A stretch of 64,000 nucleotides of DNA from Hydractinia symbiolongicarpus (lineage: Eukaryota; Cnidaria; Hydrozoa; Anthoathecata; Hydractiniidae): NCBI RefSeq assembly GCF_029227915.1, contig NC_079876.1:34455828-34519827 (forward strand), given 5' to 3'. Of the stretch, positions 26,701-38,370 are shown one piece after another. A program made the translations under genes and the position numbers. Each line of letters opens with the position of its first letter. Positions within the stretch are counted from its first letter, which is position 1. A model generated the notes under the pieces. It worked only from the letters and a program-made list of their open reading frames with translations. It had not been told where the DNA came from and did not search any database.

Positions 26701-29700
26701 CGTTAAAAAGTCAATGAAATGTAGTTTTTGAAACTGTCGCTATTTCTTCAGCGCGCGATAGCGGATAGGATTGGTCCCACAGCAAAGAATGACTTTTTTT
26801 ATCTTAATTCTTTAATGACGCGCTACCACAGCGCCCAGTGTAATCGCTGAGTTCCCGCACTCACGTCAAATTAAGAAGAATGTTATTTCGTGGAGTCCAA
26901 TTGTCTCACTTTCACATTTATCAGTTCACAGTCCATAGTCAGTTCAATTAAGTCCCACAGTCAATCGTTTCACTGTTAAAAGCCATACAACCTAGTAATA
27001 TCAGAAAGATATCGCTAAATATATGTTGGTACGAATATGTGCCTCAACCATTGTAACTCAAACGGATTGATACTGTTAGAAAGTCAATGAAATGTAGTTT
27101 TTGAAACTGTCGCTATTTCTTCAGCGCGGGATAACAGCTAGGATTGGTCCCACAATAAAAAATGACTTTTTTTATCTTAATTCTTTAATGACGCGCTACC
27201 ACAGAGCCCAGTGTAATCGCTGAGTTTCGGCACCATGTCAAATTAAGAAGAATGTTATATTTTGGAGTCCAATTGTCTCCTTTATCACATTTATCAGGTG
27301 ACAGTCCAAAGTTAGTTCAATTAAGTCCCACAGTCAATTGTTTCATAGTTAAAAGCGATGCAACCTAGTAATATCACAAAAATATCGCTAAATACATGTT
27401 TGTACGAACATGTGACCTAACCGTTGTAACTCAAACGGACAGACACCGTTAGAAAGTCGATGAAATGTAGTTTTTGAAACTGTCGCTATTTCTTCAGCGC
27501 GCGATAACGGATAGGATTGGTCCCACAGTAAAGAATGACTTATTTATCTAAATTTTTAAATGAAGCGCTACCACAGCGCCCAGTGTAATCGCTGAGTTTC
27601 GGCACCATGTCAAATTAAGAAGAATGTTATATCTTGGAGTCCAATTGTCTCCTTTATCACATTTATCAGGTGACAGTCCAAAGTTAGTTCAATTAAGTCC
27701 CACAGTCAATCGTTTCATAGTTAAAAGCGATGCAACCTAGTAATATCAGATAAATATCGCTAAATACATGTTTGTACGAATATGTGACCCAACCGTTGTA
27801 ACACAAACGGACTGACACCGTTAGAAAGTCAATGAAATGTAGTTTTTGAAACTGTCGCTATTTCTTCAGCGCGCGATAACGGATACGATTGGTCCCACAG
27901 CAAAGAATGACTTTTTTTATCTTAATTCTTTAATGACGCGCTACCACAGAGCCCAGTGTAATCGCTGAGTTTCGGCACCATGTCAAATTAAGAAGAATGT
28001 TATATCTTGGAGTCCAATTGTCTCCTTTATCACATTTATCAGGTGACAGTCCAAAGTTAGTTCAATTAAGTCCCACAGTCAATCGTTTCATAGTTAAAAG
28101 CGATGCAACCTAGTAATATCAGAAAAATATCGCTAAATACATGTTTGTACGAATATGTGACCCAACCGTTGTAACACAAACGGACTGACACCGTTAGAAA
28201 GTCAATGAAATGTAGTTTTTGAAACTGTCGCTATTTCTTCAGCGCGCGATAACGGATAGGATTGGTCCCACAGCAAAGAATGACTTTTTTTATCTTAATT
28301 CTTTAATGACGCGCTACCACAGAGCCCAGTGTAATCGCTGAGTTTCGGCACCATGTCAAATTAAGAAGAATGTTATATCTTGGAGTCCAATTGTCTCCTT
28401 TATCACATTTCTCAGGTGACAGTCCAAAGTTAGTTCAATTAAGTCCCACAGTCAATCGTTTCATAGTTAAAAGCGATGCAACCTAGTAATATCAGATAAA
28501 TATCGCTAAATACATGTTGGTACGAATATGTGACCCAAACGTTGTAACTCAAACGGACTGACACCGTTAGAAAGTCAATGAAATGTAGTTTTTGAAACTG
28601 TCGCTATTTCTTCAGCGCGCGATAACGGATAGGATTGGTCCCACAGCAAAGAATGACTTTTTTTTTCTTAATTCCTTAATGACGCGCTACCACAGAGCCC
28701 AGTGTAATCGCTAAGTTTCGGCACCATGTCAAATTAAGAAGAATGTTATATCTTGGAGTCCAATTGTCTCCTTTATCACATTTATCAGGTGACAGTCCAA
28801 AGTTAGTTCAATTAAGTCCCACAGTCAATCGTTTCATAGTTAAAAGCGATGCAACCTAGTAATATCAGATAAATATCGCTAAATACATGTTGGTACGAAT
28901 ATGTGACCCAAACGTTGTAACTCAAACGGACTGACACCGTTAGAAAGTCAATGAAATGTAGTTTTTGAAACTATTGCTACTTCTTCAGCGCGCGCTAACG
29001 GCAAGGATTGGTCCCACAGTAAAAAAATGACTTTTTTTGGCTTAATTTTTAAATGAAGCGCTACCACAGCGCCCAGTGTAATCGCTGAGTTCCGGCAATC
29101 ACGTCAAATCAAGAAGAATGTTATTTCTTGGAGTCCAATTGTCTCACTTTCACATTTAAAAGGTCACAGTCCATAATCAGTTCAATTAAGTCCCACAGTC
29201 AATCGTTTCACTGTTAAAAGCCATACAACCTAGTAATATCAGAAAAATATCGCTAAATACATGTTGGTACGAATATGTGCCTCAACCATTGTAACTCAAA
29301 CGGATTGATACTGTTAGAAAGTCAATGAAATGTAGTTTTTGAAACTGTCGCTATTTCTTCAGCGCGCGATAACGGCTAGGATTGGTCCCGCAGTAAAAAA
29401 TGACTTTTTTATCTTAATTTTTAAATGAAGCGCTACCACAGAGCCCAGTGTAATCGCTGAGTTTCGGCAATCATGTCAAATTAAGAAGAATGTTATTTCT
29501 TGGAGTCCAATTATCTCCTTTATCACATTTATCAGGTGACAGTCCAAAGTTAGTTCAATTAAGTCCCACAGTCAATCGTTTCACTGTTAAAAGCGATGCA
29601 ACCTACTAATATCAGATAAATATTGCAAAATACATGCTGGTACGGATATGTTACACAAACGTTGTAACTCAAACGGACTGACACCGTTAGAAAGTCAATG

Positions 29701-29755
29701 AAATGTAATTTTTGAAACTATTGCTACTTCTTCAGAGCGCGCTAACGGCTAGAAT
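23790..29755 (+). repeat. 16-monomer HOR, copy 2
   Basis: Same 16 monomers in the same order, with all rare variants of copy 1 present at +5,968. Differences are seen only at the edges: TTATTTATTTAAA here versus TTATTTATCTAAA at the left edge, and GGCTAGAATTGG at ~29748 versus GGCTAGGATTGG at ~23780 at the right edge, after which the A/T tracts differ. The join between the copies lies in the stretch from AACGG to the A/T tract (monomer phase ~285-315). Confidence 0.92.
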
Positions 29756-31440
29756 TGGTCCCACAGTAAAAAAATGACTTTTTTTAGCTTAATTTTTAAA
29801 TGAAGCGCTACCACAGCGCCCATTGTAATCGCTGAGTTCCGGCAATCACGTCAAATTAAGAAGAAAGTTATTTCTTGGAGTCCAATTGTCTCACTTTTAC
29901 ATTTATAAAGTCACAGTCCATAATCAGTTCAATTAAGTCCCACAGTCAATCGTTAGACTGTTAAAAGCGATACAACCTAGTAATATCAGAACAATATCGC
30001 TAAATTCATGTTGGTACGAATATGTGCCTCAACCATTGTAACTCAAACGGATTGATACTGTTAGAAAGTTAATGAAATGTACTCTCTGAAACTGTCTCTA
30101 TTTCTTCAGCGCGGGATAACAGCTACGATTGGTCCCACAGTAAGAAATGACTTATTTATCTAAATTTTTAAATGAAGTGCTACCACAGAGACCAGTGTAA
30201 TGGCTAAGTTTTGGCAATCATGTCAAAATTAAGAAGAATGTTATTTCTTGGAGTCCAATTGTCTCCTTTATCACATTTATCAGGTGACAGTCCAAAGTTA
30301 GTTCAATTAAGTCCTACAGTCAATCGTTTCATTGTTAAAAGCGATGAAACCTAGTAATATCAAAAAAATATCGCTAAATACATGTTGGTACGAACATGTG
30401 ACCTAACCGTTGTAACTCAAGCGGACACACACCGTTAGAAAGTCAATGAAATGTAGTTTTTGAAACTGTCGCTATTTCTTCAGCGCGCGATAAGGGATAG
30501 GATTGGTCCCACAGTAAAGAATGACTTATTTATCTAAATTTTTAAATGAAGCGCTACCACAGCGCCCAGTGTAATCGCTGAGTTCCGGCAATCACGTCAA
30601 ATTAAGAAGAATGTTATTTCTTGGAGTTCAATTGTCTCATTTATCACATTTATCAGATCACACTCCACAGTTAGTTCAATTAATTCCCACAGTCAATCGT
30701 TTCACTGTTAAAAGCGATGCAACCTAGTAATACCAGATAAATATCGCTAAATACATGTTGGTACGAATATGTGACCCAAACGTTGTAACTCAAACGGACT
30801 GAGACCGTTAGAAAGTCAATGAAATGTAGTTTTTGAAACTATTGCCACTTCTTCAGTGCGCGCAAACAGCTAGGATTGGTCCCACAGTAAGAAATGACTT
30901 ATTTATCTAAATTTTTAAATGAAGCGCTACCACAGAGCCCAGTGTAATCGCTGAGTTTCGTCAATCATGTCAAATTAAGAAGAATGTTATTTCTTGGAGT
31001 GCAATTGTCTCCTTTATCACATTTGTCAGGTGACAGTCCAAAGTTAGTTCAATTAAGTCCCACAGTCAATCGTTTTATAGTTAAAAGCGATGCAACCTAG
31101 TAATATCAGATAAATATCGCTAAATACATGTTGGTACGAATATGTGACCCCAACGTTGTAACTCAAACGGACTGACACCGTTAGAAAGTCAATGAAATGT
31201 AGTTTTTGAAACTATTGCTACTTCTTCAGCGCGCGCTAACGGCAAGGATTGGTCCCACAGTAAAAAAAATGATTTTTTTTGGCTTAATTTTTAAATGAAG
31301 CGCTACCACAGCGCCCAGTGTAATCGCTGAGTTCCGGCAATCACGTCAAATTAAGAAGAATGTTATTTCTTGGAGTCCAATTGTCTCACTTTTACATTTA
31401 TAAAGTCACAGTCCACAATCAGTTCAATTAAGTCCCACAG
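29756..31440 (+). repeat. Mosaic monomers, first copy of a dispersed ~1.1-1.7 kb module
   Basis: A module beginning with a monomer that carries CGTTAGACTG (29951) and GTACTCTCTGAAACTG (30079), followed by AAGCGGACACACACCG (~30420), GGAGTTCAATTGTC (~30623) and GAGTGCAATTGTCTCC with TTTGTCAGG (~30998-31028). The GTACTCTCTGAAACTG marker recurs at 35304, 52434 and 59857. The portion 30610-31440 also recurs at exactly +3,730 (10 x 373). One monomer contains an extra A in TGTCAAAATTAAG (~30224). Confidence 0.8.
31262..31280. other. A8-TGA-T8 inverted repeat
   Basis: Eight A, TGA, eight T: a perfect hairpin-capable inverted repeat in the A/T-rich part of the monomer (phase ~303-325). It is repeated at 34992-35010 as part of the +3,730 copy. 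Other monomers have A6-8 TGAC T6-8 or the interrupted form AAAGAATGACTTATTT. Tract length is the commonest source of 1-2 bp indels between monomers. Confidence 0.65.
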
Positions 31441-32470
31441 TCAATCGTTTCACTGTTAAAAGCGATGCAACCTAGTAATATCAGATAAATATCGCTAAAT
31501 ACATGTTGGTACGAATATGTGACCCAAACGTTGTAACTCAAACGGACTAAGACCGTTAGAAAGTCAATGAAATGTAGTTTTTGAAACTATTGCTACTTCT
31601 TCAGCGCGCGCAAACAGCTAGGATTGGTCCCACAGTAAGAAATGACTTATTTATCTAAATTTTTAAATGAAGAGCTACCACAGAGACCAGTGTAATCGCT
31701 AAGTTTTGGCAATCATGTCAAATTAAGAAGAATGTTATTTCTTGGAGTGCAATTGTCTCCTTTATCACATTTGTCAGGTGACAGTCCAAAGTTAGTTCAA
31801 TTAAGTCCCACAGTCAATCGTTTCATTGTTAAAAGCGATGAAACCTAGTAATATCAAAAAAATATCGCTAAATACATGTTGGTACGAACATGTGACCTAA
31901 CCGTTGTAACTCAAGCGGACACACACCGTTAGAAAGTCAATGAAATGTAGTTTTTGAAACTGTCGCTCTTTCTTCAGCGCGCGATAACGGTCAGGATTGG
32001 TCCCACAGTAAAGAATGACTTATTTACCCAAACTTTTAAATGAAGCGCTACCACAGCGCCCAGTGTAATCGCTGAGTTCCGGCAATCACGTCAAATTAAG
32101 AAGAATGTTATTTCTTGGAGTTCAATTGTCTCACTTTCACATTTATAAGTTCACAGTCCAACGTCAGTTCAATTAAGTCCCACAGTCAATCGTTTCACTG
32201 TTAAAAGCCATACAACCTAGTAATATCAGAAAGATATCGCTAAATACATGTTGGTACGAATATGTGCCTTAACCATTGTAACTCAAACGGATTGATACTG
32301 TTAGAAAGTCAATGAAATGTAGTTTTTGAAACTGTCGCTATTTCTTCAGCGCGCGATAACGGTCAGGATTGGTCCCACAGTAAAGAATGACTTATTTACC
32401 CAAACTTTTAAATGAAGCGCTACCACAGCACCCAGTGTAATCGCTGAGTTCCCGCACTCACGTCAAATTA
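31441..32470 (+). repeat. Satellite monomers within the mosaic region
   Basis: Roughly three monomers combining types found elsewhere: a GACTAAGACCG variant (~31546), AAGCGGACACACACCG again (~31915), and the ACCCAAAC type (two in a row near 32027 and 32398). No clean HOR partner was found at short range. Nothing other than satellite is present. Confidence 0.75.
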
Positions 32471-34100
32471 AGAAGAATGTTATTTCGTGGAGTCCAATTG
32501 TCTCACTTTCACATTTATAAGTTCACAGTCCATAGTCAGTTCAATTAAGTCCCACAGTCAATCGTTTCACTATTAAAAGCCATACAACCTAGTAATATCA
32601 GAAAGATATCGCTAAATATATGTTGGTACGAATATGTGCCTCAGCCATTGTAACTCAAACGGATTGATACTGTTAGAAAGTCAATGAAATTTAGTTTTTG
32701 AAACTGTCGCTATTTCTTCAGCGCGGGATAACAGCTAGGATTGGTCCCACAGTAAAGTATGACTTATTTATCTAAACTCTTAAATGAAGCGCTACCGCAG
32801 CGGCCAGTGTAATCGCTGAGTTCCGGCAATCACGTCAAATTAAGAAGAATGTTATTTCTTGAAGTCCAATTGTCTCATTTTTCACATTTATCAGGTCACA
32901 GTCCAAAGTTAGTTCAATTAAGTCCCACAGTCAATCGTTTCATTGTTAAAAGCGATGCAACCTAGTAATATCAGAAAAATATTGCTAAATACATGTTTGT
33001 ACGAATATGTGACCCAACCGTTGTAACACAAACGGACTGACACCGTTAGAAAGTCAATGAAATGTAGTTTTTGAAACTGTCGATATTTCTTCAGCGCGCG
33101 ATAACGGATAGGATTGGTCCCACAGCAAAGAATGACTTATTTATCTAAATTTTCAAATGAAGCGCTACCACAGCGCCCAGTGTAATCGCTGAGTTCCGGC
33201 AATCACGTCAAATTAAGAAGAGCGTTATTTCTTGGAGTCCAATTGTCTCATTTATCACATTTATCAGGTCACAGTCCAAAGTTAGTTCAATTAAGTCCCA
33301 CAGTCAATCGTTTCACTGTTAAAAGCGATGCAACCTAGTAATATCGGATAAATATTGCTAAATACATGTTGGTACGGATATGTGACCCAAACGTTGTAAC
33401 TCAAACGGACTGACACCGTTAGAAAGTCAATGAAATGTAGTTTTTGAAACTAATGCTACTTCTTCAGCGCGCGCTAACGGCTAGGATTGGCCCCACAGTA
33501 AAAAAATGACTTTTTTAGCGTAATTTTTAAATGAAGCGCTACCACAGCGCCCAGTGTCATCGCTGAGTTCCGGCAATCACGTCAAATTAAGAAGAATGTT
33601 ATTTCTTGGAGTCCAATTGTCTCACTTTCACATTTATAAGTTCACAGTCCATAATCAGTTTAATTAAGTCCCACAGACAATCGTTTCACTATTAAAAGCC
33701 ATACAACCTAGTAATATCAGAAAGATATCGCTAAAAACATGTTGGTACGAATATGTGCCTCAACCATTGTAACTCAAACGGATTGATACTGTTAGAAAGT
33801 CAATGAAATGTAGTTTTTGAAACTGTCGCTATTTCTTCAGCGCGGGATAACAGCTAGGATTGGTTACACAGTAAAGTATGACTTATTTATCTAAACTCTT
33901 AAATGAAGCGCTACCGCAGCGGCCAGTGTAATCGCTGAGTTCCGGCAATCACGTCAAATTAAGAAGAATGTTATTTCTTGAAGTCCAATTGTCTCATTTT
34001 TCACATTTATCAGGTCACAGTCCAAAGTTAGTTCAATTAAGTCCCACAACCAATCGTTTCATTGTTAAAAGCGATGCAACCTAGTAATATCAAAAAAATA
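32470..34100 (+). repeat. 3-monomer HOR, partial copies (1,119-bp offset)
   Basis: GCTACCGCAGCGGCCAG at 32791 recurs at 33910, exactly 3 x 373 bp later, with ACTATTAAAAGCCATACAACC and CAGTAAAGTATGAC upstream in both. Between them lie monomers close to members of the 4-mer/5-mer region at 13.8-16.3 kb (AAATTAAGAAGAGCG near 33211 resembles AAGAACG there). The same GCTACCGCAGCGGCC marker returns near 36522, an offset of 2,612 from the second copy. Confidence 0.78.
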
Positions 34101-36130
34101 TCGCTAAATACATGTTTGTACGAATATGTGACACAACCGTTAAAACTCAAACGGACTGACGACGTTAGAAAGTCAATGAAATGTAGTTTTTGAAACTGGC
34201 GCTATCTCCTCAGCGCGCGATAACGGCTAGGATTGGTCCCACAACAAAAAATGACTTTTTTTATCTTAATTCTTTAATGACGCGCTACCACAGAGCCCAG
34301 TGTAATCGCTGAGTTTCGGCACCATGTCAAATTAAGTAGAATGTTATTTCTTGGAGTTCAATTGTCTCATTTATCACATTTATCAGATCACACTCCAAAG
34401 TTAGTTCAATTAAGTCCCACAGTCAATCGTTTCACTGTTAAAAGCGATGCAACCTAGTAATATCAGATAAATATCGCTAAATACATGTTGGTACGAATAT
34501 GTGACCCAAACGTTGTAACTCAAACGGACTGAGACCGTTAGAAAGTCAATGAAATGTAGTTTTTGAAACTATTGCCACTTCTTCAGTGCGCGCAAACAGC
34601 TAGGATTGGTCCCACAGTAAGAAATGACTTATTTATCTAAATTTTTAAATGAAGCGCTACCACAGAGCCCAGTGTAATCGCTGAGTTTCGTCAATCATGT
34701 CAAATTAAGAAGAATGTTATTTCTTGGAGTGCAATTGTCTCCTTTATCACATTTGTCAGGTGACAGTCCAAAGTTAGTTCAATTAAGTCCCACAGTCAAT
34801 CGTTTTATAGTTAAAAGCGATGCAACCTAGTAATATCAGATAAATATCGCTAAATACATGTTGGTACGAATATGTGACCCAAACGTTGTAACTCAAACGG
34901 ACTGACACCGTTAGAAAGTCAATGAAATGTAGTTTTTGAAACTATTGCTACTTCTTCAGCGCGCGCTAACGGCAAGGATTGGTCCCACAGTAAAAAAAAT
35001 GATTTTTTTTGGCTTAATTTTTAAATGAAGCGCTACCACAGCGCCCAGTGTAATCGCTGAGTTCCGGCAATCACGTCAAATTAAGAAGAATGTTATTTCT
35101 TGGAGTCCAATTGTCTCACTTTTACATTTATAAAGTCACAGTCCATAATCAGTTCAATTAAGTCCCACAGTCAATCGTTAGACTGTTAAAAGCGATACAA
35201 ACTAGTAATATCAGAACAATATCGCTAAATTCATGTTGGTACGAATATGTGCCTCAACCATTGTAACTCAAACGGATTGATACTGTTAGAAAGTTAATGA
35301 AATGTACTCTCTGAAACTGTCTCTATTTCTTCAGCGCGGGATAACAGCTACGATTGGTCCCACAGTAAGAAATGACTTATTTATCTAAATTTTTAAATGA
35401 AGCGCTACCACAGAGACCAGTGTAATCGCTAAGTTTTGGCAATCATGTCAAATTAAGAAGAATGTTATTTCTTGGAGTCCAATTGTCTCCTTTATCACAT
35501 TTATCAGGTGACAGTCCAAAGTTAGTTCAATTAAGTCCTACAGTCAATCGTTTCATTGTTAAAAGCGATGAAACCTAGTAATATCAAAAAAATATCGCTA
35601 AATACATGTTGGTACGAACATGTGACCTAACCGTTGTAACTCAAGCGGACACACACCGTTAGAAAGTCAATGAAATGTAGTTTTTGAAACTGTCGCTATT
35701 TCTTCAGCGCGCGATAAGGGATAGGATTGGTCCCACAGTAAAGAATGACTTATTTATCTAAATTTTTAAATGAAGCGCTACCACAGCGCCCAGTGTAATC
35801 GCTGAGTTCCGGCAATCACGTCAAATTAAGAAGAATGTTATTTCTTGGAGTTCAATTGTCTCATTTATCACATTTATCAGATCACACTCCAAAGTTAAAT
35901 CAATTAAGTCCCACAGTCAATCGTTTCACTGTTAAAAGCGATGCAACCTAGTAATATCAGATAAATATCGCTAAATACATGTTGGTACGAATATGTGACC
36001 CAAACGTTGTAACTCAAACGGACTGAGACCGTTAGAAAGTCAATGAAATGTAGTTTTTGAAACTATTGCTACTTCTTCAGCGCGCGCAAACAGCTAGGAT
36101 TGGTCCCACAGTAAGAAATGACTTATTTAT
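34100..36130 (+). repeat. Second copy of the dispersed module, joined in a different order
   Basis: 34340-35170 matches 30610-31440 at +3,730. At about 35170 the sequence switches to match 29960-30900 at about +5,225 (CGTTAGACTG at 35176 versus 29951). The two halves of the 29.8-31.4 kb module are therefore both present but in swapped order, as expected when a tandem copy is cut at a different phase. Small differences: CACTCCACAG at ~30664 is CACTCCAAAG here. Confidence 0.8.
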
Positions 36131-38370
36131 CTAAATTTTTAAATGAAGCGCTACCACAGCGCCCAGTGTCATCGCTGAGTTCCGGCAATCACGTCAAATT
36201 AAGAAGAATGTTATTTCTTGGAGTCCAATTGTCTCACTTTCACATTTATAAGTTCACAGTCCATAATCAGTTCAATTAAGTCCCACAGTCAATCGTTAGA
36301 CTGTTAAAAGCGATACAACCTAGTAATATCAGAAAGATATCGCTAAATACATGTTGGTACGAATATGTGCCTCAACCATTGTAACTCAAACGGATTGATA
36401 CTGTTAGAAAGTCAATGAAATGTAGTTTTTGAAACTGTCGCTATTTCTTCAGCGCGGGATAACAGCTAGGATTGGTTACACAGTAAAGTATGACTTATTT
36501 ATCTAAACTCTTAAATGAAGCGCTACCGCAGCGGCCAGTGTAATCGCTGAGTTCCGGCAATCACGTCAAATTAAGAAGAATGTTATTTCTTGAAGTCCAA
36601 TTGTCTCATTTTTCACATTTATCAGGTCACAGTCCAAAGTTAGTTCAATTAAGTCCCACAGTCAATCGTTTCATTGTTAAAAGCGATGCAACCTAGTAAT
36701 ATCAAAAAAATATCGCTAAATACATGTTTGTACGAATATGTGACACAACCGTTAAAACTCAAACGGACTGACGACGTTAGAAAGTCAATGAAATGTAGTT
36801 TTTGAAACTGGCGCTATCTCCTCAGCGCGCGATAACGGCTAGGATTGGTCCCACAATAAAAAATGACTTTTTTATCTTAATTCTTTAATGACGCGCTACC
36901 ACAGAGCCCAGTGTAATCGCTGAGTTTCGGCACCATGTCAAATTAAGTAGAATGTTATATCTTGGAGTCCAATTGTCTCCTTTATCACATTTATCAGGTG
37001 ACAGTCCAAAGTTAGTTCAATTAAGTCCCACAGTCAATCGTTTCATAGTTAAAAGCGATGCAACCTAGTAATATCACAAAAATATCGCTAAATACATGTT
37101 TGTACAAACATGTGACCTAACCGTTGTAACTCAAACGGACAGACAGCGTTAGAAAGTCAATGAAATGTAGTTTTTGAAACTGTCGCTATTTCTTCAGCGC
37201 GCGATAACGGATAGGATTGGTCCCACAGTAAAGAATGACTTATTTATCTAAATTTTTAAATGAAGCGCTACCACAGCGCCCAGTGTAATCGCTGAGTTCC
37301 GGAAATCACGTCAAATTAAGAAGAATGTTATTTCTTGGAATCCAATTGTCTCATTTATCACATTTATCAGATCACAGTCCAAAGTTAGTTCAATTAAGTC
37401 CCACAGTCAATCGCGTCACTGTTAAAAGCGATGCAACCTAGTAATATCAGATAAATATCGCTAAATACATGTTGGTACGAATATGTGACCCAAACGTTGT
37501 AACTCAAACGGACTGACACCGTTAGAAAGTCAATGAAATGTAGTTTTTGAAACTATTGCTACTTCTTCAGCGCGCGCAAACGGCTAGGATTGGTCCCACA
37601 GTAAGAAATGACTTATTTATCTAATATTTTAAATGAAGCGCTACCACAGAGCCCAGTGTAATCGCTGAGTTTCGTCAATCATGTCAAATTAAGAAGAATG
37701 TTATTTCTTGGAGTCCAATTGTCTCCTTTATCACATTTATCAGGTGACAGTCCAAATTTAGTTCAATTAAGTCCCACAGTCAATCGTTTCATAGTTAAAA
37801 GCGATGCAACCTAGTAATATCAGATAAATATCGCTAAATACATGTTGGTACGAATATGTGACCCAAACGTTGTAACTCAAACGGACTGACACCGTTAGAA
37901 AGTCAATGAAATGTAGTTTTTGAAACTATTGCTACTTCTTCAGCGCGCGCTAACGGCAAGGATTGGTCCTACAGTAAAAAAATGACTTTTTTATCTTAAT
38001 TTTTAAATGAAGCGCTACCACAGAGCCCAGTGTAATCGCTGAGTTTCGGCAATCATGTCAAATTAAGAAGAATGTTATATCTTAGAGTCCAATTGTCTCC
38101 TTTATCACATTTATCAGGTGACAGTCCAAAGTTAGTTCAATTAAGTCCCACAGTCAATCGTTTCATAGTTAAAAGCGATGCAACCTAGTAATATCAGAAA
38201 AATATCGCTAAATACATGTTTGTACGAATATGTGACCCAACCGTTGTAACACAAACGGACTGACACCGTTAGAAAGTCAATGAAATGTAGTTTTAACTGT
38301 CGCTATTTCTTCAGCGCGCGATAACGGATAGGATTGGTCCCACAGCAAAGAATGACTTTTTTTATCTTAA
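36130..38370 (+). repeat. Mosaic monomers with distant relatives at 16-18 kb
   Basis: Six monomers. 36473-36950 repeats 33861-34320 at +2,612. 36550-37640 resembles 16790-17850, sharing GGAAATCACG and TGGAATCCAATTG or its close variant. The GGAAATCACG type is otherwise found only near 17530. One monomer has a 3-bp deletion: TAGTTTTAACTGTCGC near 38288, where others have TAGTTTTTGAAACTGTCGC. The perfect 20-bp palindrome at 37094-37113 lies here. Confidence 0.78.
37094..37113. other. Perfect 20-bp palindrome (GTAC dyad)
   Basis: The sequence ACATGTTTGTACAAACATGT is its own reverse complement. It is the complete version of the dyad seen in imperfect form in other monomers; the G after GTAC in those is A here, which closes the palindrome. 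It could extrude as a cruciform or bind a symmetric protein dimer; neither is shown. Confidence 0.7.
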
